A stretch of DNA of 64,000 nt from JBBROS01 sp965260935 (GTDB lineage Bacteria > Pseudomonadota > Alphaproteobacteria > Acetobacterales > Acetobacteraceae). The DNA lies in contig OZ253374.1 in NCBI GenBank assembly GCA_965260935.1, positions 3,410,001-3,474,000 on the forward strand, read 5' to 3'. The notes under the pieces were generated by a model. The model was not told the DNA's origin and made no database searches. It saw nothing but the letters and a program-made list of their open reading frames with translations. This document shows positions 16,838 through 24,055 of the stretch, piece after piece; the stretch's first letter is position 1, and each line of letters starts with the position of its first letter. The translations under genes and the position numbers were made by a program.

Positions 16838-17869
16838 ATGGATACCAACAGCCTTATCAGCCCAGACTCGTCCATCAGCATCGATGCCATGTCGATCGTC
16901 GCCTTTATACGCGATGGCGGCCACATCGCAGTGCTCACCGGCATTACCCGCCCGGACTTGACCGCAGTCCTCGACCGCGCCTTGTCAGAGCTGCAAGGAC
17001 AAGTCGTCCGCATCGGAAATCCGCTGACGAGCCCTCTCGAACTTCAGCGCATCCTGCTCCAGATTGGCGTGCCGGGCGATAGCGATGCGGATTTGGCGAC
17101 CGCCATCCGCGGCGCCATGGCCGGCGAGGGCGGGTCCGATCCATCCGTCCTCGTGATCGAAGACGCGCATACGCTCGAACCGGAAGCCTTCGCGACCCTG
17201 GCAGGCGTCCCGTATAGCGACCATGGCGGACAACCCGGCCTCGCCGTCATCCTGTCCGGACGTCCGGAGCTTCTGCAACTGCTGACCGACCCCGGCCTCG
17301 CGAACAAACTGGAGCCGCTGACCCGCATGACATTGCGGGAGACCGGATCGGACCTCGAGCCGTTGTCATATCCGGCAGGCGACCAGTCCCCGCGAGTTTC
17401 AACAGATCCGGCGCCAGCCATTTCGCCGAAGCTGGTTGTTCCGCCGCCTCCACCGCTCGTCCGCCGGTCGCCGCTGCGAGTCCTATCCGTTGCGGCCATC
17501 ACAGGCCTGGTTTTGGCCGCGCTCTTGTTGGCGGTTTCGGGCGAGTGGACCGCGCCCGACACCCCTTCCGAAACAGCCGCACTTCCGCAGGGCGCATCAA
17601 GCCCTGAGCCGGCAGAGGCGCCTTCGGCTCCGGCCAAAGAGCCGGCAGCGCCGGAGCCGCTGCCAGACGAGCCGCCTGAGCCATCGCCGGAGCAGTTGCG
17701 CAAGGAATTCGACGCGTTCCTCAACCGGGCCGGGCAGGACACGGCCAGCCTCACCCCTGCCCGTCGCGAAGCTCTATTCGAGGAATACATGGCCTGGCGC
17801 GCCCGGGCCAAAGGCGACAGCAGCGCGCCCCCGTCGGTTAACGCTGTACCGGCTCAGCGCACGCCTTGA
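16838..17869 (+). CDS. Membrane-anchored ExeA/DamX-like pseudo-ATPase
   Basis: A 343-residue protein. Residues about 20-165 resemble the AAA domain of ExeA/GspA or DamX (GGHIAVLTG, Walker-B-like VLVIEDAH at 104-111, VILSGRPELLQLL). The Walker A loop is replaced by TGITRPDLTAV and lacks GK[ST], so ATP binding is doubtful. A proline-rich linker, one membrane segment at about 214-234 and a Pro/Ala/Glu-rich periplasmic region follow. It ends with a segment containing SLTPARREALF. The ATG lies 7 nt after the lipoprotein stop, and the end overlaps the next gene (TTGA). A cell-envelope scaffold role is possible but unproven. Confidence 0.7.
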   Translation: MDTNSLISPDSSISIDAMSIVAFIRDGGHIAVLTGITRPDLTAVLDRALSELQGQVVRIGNPLTSPLELQRILLQIGVPGDSDADLATAIRGAMAGEGGSDPSVLVIEDAHTLEPEAFATLAGVPYSDHGGQPGLAVILSGRPELLQLLTDPGLANKLEPLTRMTLRETGSDLEPLSYPAGDQSPRVSTDPAPAISPKLVVPPPPPLVRRSPLRVLSVAAITGLVLAALLLAVSGEWTAPDTPSETAALPQGASSPEPAEAPSAPAKEPAAPEPLPDEPPEPSPEQLRKEFDAFLNRAGQDTASLTPARREALFEEYMAWRARAKGDSSAPPSVNAVPAQRTP

Positions 17870-19221
17870 GGTCGTTCCGCCTCTTCGCCTTCGACATGGC
17901 CTGCGTCGGCCACATCCAGCAAGGCCTCTGGACCCACCCGCGCGACCAAGCGACCGATTACGCCAGCCTGGATCACTGGATCTCCCTCGCTCGAATGCTT
18001 GAACACGGCCTGTTCGATGGCCTGTTCCTCGCCGACGTGCTCGGGGTTTACGACGTCTTCGCCGGCAGTCCCGGCCCGGCCATCCGCCACGCCGTCCAGG
18101 TCCCGGTCAACGACCCGCTCATGCTGGTCCCCGCCATGGCCCACGCCACCACCCACCTCGGCTTCGGCGTGACGGCGAACCTCAGCTACGAGCCTGCCTA
18201 CCCCTTCGCCCGCCGCATCTCCACGCTCGACCACCTGACCCGGGGCCGGATCGGTTGGAACATCGTCACCGGCTATCTCGACAGCGCCGCCCGCGCGATG
18301 GGACTTGAGCGGCAGGCCGCGCACGACGACCGCTACGACATGGCCGACGACTATCTCGAAGCCGTGGCCAAACTCTGGGAAGGAAGCTGGGCCGACGACG
18401 CCGTGCGCCGCGACAAGTCCGAAGGGATTTACGCCGACCCGTCCCGTGTCCGCTCCGTGCGGCACGATGGCCCTTACGTCCGCATGGAGGGTGTCCACCT
18501 TTCCGAACCGTCTCCGCAACGCACCCCAGTCCTGTTCCAGGCGGGGAGCTCCGACCGCGGCCGCCGGTTCGCCGGGCAGCACGCTGAGTGCGTGTTCCTG
18601 AACGGCGGCCCCAAGCCGGCGGTGGCCGCCCATGTCGCCTCGATCCGCGCGGCGGCGCGAGAGGCCGGGCGCGCGCCCTCCGACATCCTCGCCCTTGTCG
18701 GCGTCAGCGTCGTCGTGGACGAGACCGAAGCCTTGGCTCAGTCGAAATTCGAGGATTACCGCCGGCACGCGTCCGGCCAAGCCGCCCTTGTTCACGCTTC
18801 GGCCAGCATGGGCATCGACCTCGACGGCTACGCCATGGACCAGCCGATCGAGGCTGTGCCCACCCAAGCCATTGCCAGCAACCTGCAGACGATGGCGCAG
18901 CAGGCCATGACCAAGCGCAAGCTGCTCGGCCGCATGGCGCTCGGCAGCCGTCAAGTCCCGATCGTCGGCGATCCGGCCCAGGTTGCCGACGAGCTTCTGG
19001 CCTGGGGGCGCGAGGCCGACGTGGACGGCTTCATCCTTTCGCGGACGGTCACCCCGGAGTGCTTCCAGGATTTTATCCGCCTTGTCGTACCCGAACTCCA
19101 AGCCAGGGGCGCGTTCAAGCAGGCCTATGCGCCGGGGACGATGCGTCGGAAATTGTTCGGCCACGACCGCCTGCCGCCGACGCATCCGGCCGCGAAACAC
19201 CGATTCCCTTCGGACCGCTGA
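17866..19221 (+). CDS. NtaA/SnaA/DszA-family FMN-dependent monooxygenase
   Basis: A 451-residue bacterial-luciferase-like flavin monooxygenase using FMNH2 from a partner reductase. Family stretches include LARMLEHGLFDGLFLADVLG, STLDHLTRGRIGWNIVTGYL, and RTPVLFQAGSSDRGRRFA. Relatives act on nitrilotriacetate, EDTA, dibenzothiophene sulfone or pristinamycin. The likely start is the TTG at 17866, overlapping the previous stop. No flavin reductase gene is nearby, so the substrate and the electron donor are unknown. Confidence 0.9.
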   Translation: MRSFRLFAFDMACVGHIQQGLWTHPRDQATDYASLDHWISLARMLEHGLFDGLFLADVLGVYDVFAGSPGPAIRHAVQVPVNDPLMLVPAMAHATTHLGFGVTANLSYEPAYPFARRISTLDHLTRGRIGWNIVTGYLDSAARAMGLERQAAHDDRYDMADDYLEAVAKLWEGSWADDAVRRDKSEGIYADPSRVRSVRHDGPYVRMEGVHLSEPSPQRTPVLFQAGSSDRGRRFAGQHAECVFLNGGPKPAVAAHVASIRAAAREAGRAPSDILALVGVSVVVDETEALAQSKFEDYRRHASGQAALVHASASMGIDLDGYAMDQPIEAVPTQAIASNLQTMAQQAMTKRKLLGRMALGSRQVPIVGDPAQVADELLAWGREADVDGFILSRTVTPECFQDFIRLVVPELQARGAFKQAYAPGTMRRKLFGHDRLPPTHPAAKHRFPSDR

Positions 19222-19254
19222 GCGAACTAAACTGCGGGTTTGCTGGAGGTGCGG

Positions 19255-19500
19255 ATGGATCAGGTCACACTTGACGAGGCCAAGACGAATCTGTCCCGGC
19301 TGGTTGAGCAGGCGGCAAATGGCCGCCCGTTCATTATCGCCGAAGCCGGCCGCCCATTAGTCAAGGTTGTCGCGGTCGAGCAGCGGGAGGAGGCTACAGG
19401 CCCAAGGATCGGGTTCATGGATGGCGAGGTCCTCATACCCAACGATTTCGACACCATGGGACAAGAGGAGATTATCCGAATGTTTGAAGAGGGCAAATGA
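19255..19500 (+). CDS. Phd/YefM-type antitoxin
   Basis: An 81-residue protein starting MDQVTLDEAKTNLSRLVEQA, the usual Phd/YefM DNA-binding N-terminus, followed by GRPLVKVVAV. A GGAGG site precedes the ATG. The stop overlaps the ATG of a PIN-domain toxin gene in an ATGA junction, the standard layout of a type II antitoxin-toxin operon. The antitoxin frame is intact although the toxin is not. Confidence 0.9.
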   Translation: MDQVTLDEAKTNLSRLVEQAANGRPFIIAEAGRPLVKVVAVEQREEATGPRIGFMDGEVLIPNDFDTMGQEEIIRMFEEGK

Positions 19501-19887
19501 GCCCTCTGCTGCTCGACACGCACGTACTTGATCTGGACGGCCGGCCTCTCCGAACGTCTTTCCGCCTCAGCGCAACGCCTGATCGCCGACCAATCAAACG
19601 CACTCGTTTTCAGCACCGTCTCAATTTGGGAAGTGTCAATCAAAGCCAACCTGAAGCGAGCGGACTTCCAAGTCGATCCCTCGCGCCTTCGTTATGGACT
19701 GCTCGCCGGAGGATTTCGCGAACTCGACATCACCGGCGAGCACGCCATCGCCGTCGGACACCTGCCCTGGCTGCACCGTGACCCGTTCGATCGCTTGCTT
19801 CTCGCCTAAGCAGCCGTGGAAAGGGCAGCGCTCGTCACGGCCGATCCGGTCCGTGCGCGCTACCCCGGTGCGATCGAACTCCTTTAA
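19497..19887 (+). pseudogene. PIN-domain toxin, frameshifted and with a premature stop
   Basis: The gene begins correctly with MSPLLLDTHVL. An extra T near 19530 then shifts the frame; the PIN sequence continues in the next frame as IWTAGLSERLSASAQRL and STVSIWEVSIKANL. A second lesion is a TAA at 19807-19809 where a Gln codon (CAA) would continue DPFDRLLLA into AAVERAALVTADP. The expected end is the TAA at 19885-19887. PIN toxins are metal-dependent ribonucleases, and the acidic residues are recognisable across the pieces. Two lesions argue against sequencing error, and the toxin should be inactive. Confidence 0.85.
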
Positions 19888-20960
19888 TCCGCACCTTCCA
19901 TCGCTGCCCGCGGCCGATGCACCAGATCGTGAATGAACGACAGCTTGCGGATCACCGGCGGCGAGATGACGAACGGGTAGAGATCCGATAGTCCCATGCT
20001 CCGGTTCATCGCATTCATCGCCACGGTCAACGGCAGCCACGCTTCGACGAGCCGGGCGAAGTCGCCCGCAGTATAGGGGTCTGGCAACGCGGGCATCACT
20101 GGTTCCCGTGCCACGCCCGGATGCGCCTCCACCCCGAACGCGGCAGTGGTCTCAAGGCTGTCGACGATGTGCAGGTAGTGCGCCCAGGTTTCGGCGAAGT
20201 CCTCCCAGGCGTGAGTCGTTGCATACGCGCTGACGTAGTTTTCCTGCCAATCGGCCGGCGGCCCTTGCTCGTAGTGCCGCTGCAACGCCGCTTGGTAATC
20301 CGCCTCATCGTCGCCGAACATCGTCCGGCAGGCTTCCATTTGCCCGCCGTCGCGTACTAAACGATCCCAATAATAGTGTCCCACCTCATGCCGGAAATGC
20401 CCGAGCAGCGTCCGATACGGCTCATGCATCGCGTGACGCCGCTGCTCCCGGACCGCGTCGTCCGCCTCCGTCAGCGCCAGAGTAACTACGCCATCGTTGT
20501 GCCCGGTCATCACCTGCGGCGCGCCGGGCTCAACCGGATCGGCCGGAAAATCGAAGATCAGCCCTTTCTCGGGATCATCCTGCCTATTCGGCAACGGTAG
20601 GCCTAACCGCATCAACGAATAGATCAGCCGGTGCTTGGCAACCTCAATCTTTCGCCACGCAAATACATTGTCTCGATCCGACAAATCCGGGACCGTCCGG
20701 TTATGCCGGCAGGTCGCGCAATAGCGCTCGGGACTTTCAGCAGGCAATAGCCAATTGCAAGCCTCCGATTCGGCATTCGCGCAAAACCGAAACTGCTGCC
20801 CAGGGTGCGCCAAAGCCTCCCAAGTCTCGTCGCCTGCCGGCTCCAGCGCACTGACCTCGAAAAACGAAGCAACATACCCTAAACAGCGCCGGCACCGCTC
20901 GCACCGTTCATTCTCAAAATAGACGAATTGTCCGCAGCTTTGGCATTGAAATAGCTTCAT
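19884..20960 (-). CDS. Zinc-ribbon plus zincin putative metallopeptidase
   Basis: A 358-residue protein. The N-terminus holds two Cys pairs (CQSC and CERC/CRRC) in a zinc ribbon, and a further Cys pair (CATC) occurs near residue 85. A zincin motif HEVGH (FRHEVGHYYWDRL) with downstream acidic residues identifies the DUF2248/putative zinc-binding peptidase family. No signal peptide is seen, so a cytoplasmic location is likely. The ATG at 20960 was chosen because the ribbon starts there. It converges on the broken toxin gene with a 4-bp overlap. The substrate is unknown. Confidence 0.85.
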   Translation of the reverse strand: MKLFQCQSCGQFVYFENERCERCRRCLGYVASFFEVSALEPAGDETWEALAHPGQQFRFCANAESEACNWLLPAESPERYCATCRHNRTVPDLSDRDNVFAWRKIEVAKHRLIYSLMRLGLPLPNRQDDPEKGLIFDFPADPVEPGAPQVMTGHNDGVVTLALTEADDAVREQRRHAMHEPYRTLLGHFRHEVGHYYWDRLVRDGGQMEACRTMFGDDEADYQAALQRHYEQGPPADWQENYVSAYATTHAWEDFAETWAHYLHIVDSLETTAAFGVEAHPGVAREPVMPALPDPYTAGDFARLVEAWLPLTVAMNAMNRSMGLSDLYPFVISPPVIRKLSFIHDLVHRPRAAMEGAD

Positions 20961-21062
20961 CACGCACTCTCGACCACGTGATAGATGCTTGCGCGTTTGC
21001 CCGGGTTCCCAGCCGCCCCGGTCCAAGCAATCCTAGCGCCGTAGAATAGCAGGAGCAGCCGC

Positions 21063-22499
21063 ATGGACGATTTCGACCTTGTAATCCGCGGCGGCACCGT
21101 CGTCACCGCTTCCGAACAGTTCCAGGCCGACGTCGGCATCCGTTCGGGCCGTATAGCTGCCCTCGGCACTGGCCTGCAGTCATCCCGCGTCCTCGGCGCC
21201 AATGGCCTCCTTGTTATGCCCGGCGGCGTCGACAGCCATTGCCATATCGAACAGTTGCAGGCGGACGGCGGCGCCGACGAGGAAAGCTGGGAGACGGGCA
21301 GCCGCTCCGCCCTGGCCGGCGGCGCCACCAGCGTTGTCACCTTCTCCACGCAGTTCAAAGGCCGCCCGATCGGCCCCACGCTCGACGAATACCGCCGCCG
21401 GGCCAGGCAGGCGATGGTGGACCACGCCTTCCACCAGATCATTACCGACCCGACCGACGCCGTCCTCGACGAGCTTCCCGCCATCGTCGCCTCGGGCATC
21501 CGCAGCTTCAAGGTGTTCCTGACCTACGACCCGCTGCACCTCGACGACCGGCAATACCTGCGCGTCCTGGCCGCCGCCCGCCGCCTCGGCTGCATCGTCA
21601 CCGTCCACTGCGAGAACTACGAAGCCGTCGCCTGGATGACCGAGGCGTTGCTCGCCGCCGGCCTGACGGCGCCGAAATACCACGCCTGGTCCCGCCCGCC
21701 CGTCGTTGAACGCGAAGCCACCCATCGCGCCATCGCCCTGGCAGAGTTGGTCGACACGCCCATCCAGGTGTTCCACGTCTCCTGCCCGGAAGTCGCCGAC
21801 GAGATCGCCCGCGCCCGCCGCCGAGGCCTCAAGGTTTGGGGCGAGACCTGCCCGCAATACCTCGTCCTCGGCGCCGCGAGCATGGACAAGCCCGGCCTCG
21901 AGGGCGCCAAGTTCATGTGCAGCCCGGCCCCGCGCGACGCGGACGTCGCCGAAGGCCTGTGGGATGCGATCCGCCTCGGCACGATCGACGTGGTCAGCAG
22001 CGACCATAGCGGCTGGTCCTTTAGCGGCCCGCGCGGCAAGCAGGCCAATGGCGGCAACGCGAGTTTCCGCGACATTCCGAACGGCGTGCCCGGCCTCGCC
22101 GCCCGCCTGCCCATCCTTTTCAGCGAAGGCGTCGCCAAAGGCCGCATCTCCGCCAGCGATTTCGTCCGTCTCGTCTCGACCCAACCCGCCCGCGTTTTCG
22201 GCCTTTACCCGCGAAAAGGCAGCCTCATGCCCGGCGCCGACGCCGACATCGTGCTGTGGGACCCATCGAAGCGCGTCACGATAACCAACGCGTTGATGCA
22301 GCACGCCATCGATTACACGCCTTACGAAGGGTTGGAAGTGACCGGCTGGCCCGTCGCCGCCATTCTCCGCGGCCAGGTCGTGATGCAAGATGGGCGGATC
22401 GATGCGCGGCCCGGCGCCGGCCAATACCTTCCCATCGCACCCTACGACTTGATACGCCCTCGCGGCATCCTGGCCAACGGCTTCGACCCGAGCGCCTGA
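21063..22499 (+). CDS. hydA: Dihydropyrimidinase / D-hydantoinase
   Basis: A 478-residue cyclic amidohydrolase opening the ring of dihydropyrimidines or hydantoins. Conserved features are the metal-binding GGVDSHCHIE, the lysine expected to be carboxylated in RSFKVFLTYDP, further His ligands in IVTVHCEN and QVFHVSCPE, and the Asp in DVVSSDHSGW. An AGGAG site precedes the ATG. No amidase, transporter or reductase of pyrimidine catabolism is adjacent, so it stands alone. Allantoinase is less likely given its length and motifs. Confidence 0.9.
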   Translation: MDDFDLVIRGGTVVTASEQFQADVGIRSGRIAALGTGLQSSRVLGANGLLVMPGGVDSHCHIEQLQADGGADEESWETGSRSALAGGATSVVTFSTQFKGRPIGPTLDEYRRRARQAMVDHAFHQIITDPTDAVLDELPAIVASGIRSFKVFLTYDPLHLDDRQYLRVLAAARRLGCIVTVHCENYEAVAWMTEALLAAGLTAPKYHAWSRPPVVEREATHRAIALAELVDTPIQVFHVSCPEVADEIARARRRGLKVWGETCPQYLVLGAASMDKPGLEGAKFMCSPAPRDADVAEGLWDAIRLGTIDVVSSDHSGWSFSGPRGKQANGGNASFRDIPNGVPGLAARLPILFSEGVAKGRISASDFVRLVSTQPARVFGLYPRKGSLMPGADADIVLWDPSKRVTITNALMQHAIDYTPYEGLEVTGWPVAAILRGQVVMQDGRIDARPGAGQYLPIAPYDLIRPRGILANGFDPSA

Positions 22500-22774
22500 C
22501 GAGGCCCGCGTTAACGATCCATCAACGGAAATGCGCGATACCGGGCGGAGGATGTTCGAGGATCAAGGGCGTGAGAATGCAGTCCGACTAGCCTGCCGCA
22601 CGAACCAAGCCAGCGGCATAGGTGCCATGCGCCTGGGGTTAAGCGGCTCGGTGCTACAGGAAGAAGCATCGGCTCCCATATAAGTGTGCGCGGCAGCCGG
22701 GTTCCTTCCAGCTTGATAATTTCGGACCGAAACGCATCCGTGCCGCAACCCGGCCTGAGGGAGCCCGCCTGACA

Positions 22775-24037
22775 ATGACTTGCACTCCGCCGCTGGCGTT
22801 CGCGCCTAAAGTATGGGACTCGGCAACGATGCTTTATGCAATGTACGACACGGCTGCCGCCGCTATGCTGCCTGCCAGGCTTTGGGCGCGGACTGCAAGC
22901 TCAATGCTCCGCGGCTCTGAAGGTCCCGACTACCTGACCTGGCCCATCCGCGCAGCCATCGCCTGGGCAGACGTGGCCGACGACGTCCTTCGCCCGCGCG
23001 GCAAGCCGGAATGGAACATCAAAACGATGCGCGGTGGCGATGAGCCGCTGCACGAGGAGATCGTTCTCGACCTTCCGTTCGTCCGCCTGGTACGTTTCCA
23101 TAAGCCCGGCGCCGAGGGACCGCGCGTTCTGCTTGTCGCACCGATGAGCGGCCATCATGCGACGCTTCTGCGCGGCACGGTGCAGGACATGGTCGACATC
23201 GGGCTGGAAGTGTTCGTCACCGATTGGCGGGACGCGAGGATCGTCTCGCTCAAGCACGGCGATTTCGACCTTGCCAACTATGTTGAGCATGTCATTCACT
23301 TTCTGCAGCATCTCGGTCCCGACATCCACGTCGTCGCCGTGTGCCAGCCGGCTCCGGCGGTCGTCGCCGCCGTCTCCCTGCTCGCAGCCCGCAACGACCC
23401 TGCGCAACCACGCAGCATGACCTTGATGGGCGGCCCCGTGGATACTCGCGCGGCCCCCACCGCCGTGACCAAGCTGGCTTCCGAGCATCCAATCGAATGG
23501 TTTGAGCAGAACGTCGTCGCCACCGTGCCGGCCTGGCACCCCGGCGCGTTCCGCCGTGTCTATCCCGGGTTCCTGCAATTATTCGCGTTCATCTCGATGA
23601 ATCCCGACCGTCACGTCGAGGCGCACCGCCGAATGTTCGACCATCTCGTGAAAGGCGACGAAGACAGCGCCGCCGCCCACCGACGCTTCTACGACGAATA
23701 CCTCGCGGTTATGGACGTGCCGGCCAGCTACTATTTGCAAACGGTCGAAACCTTCTTCCAAAGGCACGATCTCGCGACCGGGACGATGACTGTCCGCGGA
23801 GAGCCGGTTGACCCGTCCTCCATTGAGCGCACAGCCTTGATAACGATCGAAGGCGAACTGGACGACATCTCAGCTCCAGGGCAAACGATCGCTGCCCATA
23901 CGCTCTGCACCGGCGTTCCAGCCTCGCGCCGCCAGCAATATCTCCAAACCGGCGTCGGCCATTACGGAATTTTCAATGGCCGCAAATGGAGGGGCGAAAT
24001 CCTGCCAAGGCTCAAGGAATTCATCCAGCAAAGCTAA
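22775..24037 (+). CDS. phaZ: Intracellular polyhydroxyalkanoate depolymerase
   Basis: A 420-residue protein of the intracellular PhaZ family, which mobilises storage PHA granules. It starts with the family-typical MLYAMYDT about 18 residues in. It contains VLLVAPMSGHHATLLRGTV, the nucleophile region VVAVCQPAPAV with an active-site Cys, MTLMGGPVDTR, and VGHYGIFNG with the catalytic His. A phasin gene at 42.1 kb supports PHA storage in this organism. It is preceded by 275 nt without a convincing gene and converges on the phytochrome gene. Confidence 0.93.
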   Translation: MTCTPPLAFAPKVWDSATMLYAMYDTAAAAMLPARLWARTASSMLRGSEGPDYLTWPIRAAIAWADVADDVLRPRGKPEWNIKTMRGGDEPLHEEIVLDLPFVRLVRFHKPGAEGPRVLLVAPMSGHHATLLRGTVQDMVDIGLEVFVTDWRDARIVSLKHGDFDLANYVEHVIHFLQHLGPDIHVVAVCQPAPAVVAAVSLLAARNDPAQPRSMTLMGGPVDTRAAPTAVTKLASEHPIEWFEQNVVATVPAWHPGAFRRVYPGFLQLFAFISMNPDRHVEAHRRMFDHLVKGDEDSAAAHRRFYDEYLAVMDVPASYYLQTVETFFQRHDLATGTMTVRGEPVDPSSIERTALITIEGELDDISAPGQTIAAHTLCTGVPASRRQQYLQTGVGHYGIFNGRKWRGEILPRLKEFIQQS

Positions 24038-24055
24038 TCCGCGCTATAATCTTAT

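Noticed and set aside
17854..19200. Long minus-strand open frame opposite the NtaA-like monooxygenase
   Set aside because: Shadow of the codon bias; the plus strand carries the whole monooxygenase family pattern.
22500..22774. Possible 50-codon plus-strand gene from an ATG at 22531 and an opposite frame
   Set aside because: Neither has a credible ribosome site or recognisable sequence. More likely the phaZ leader region.
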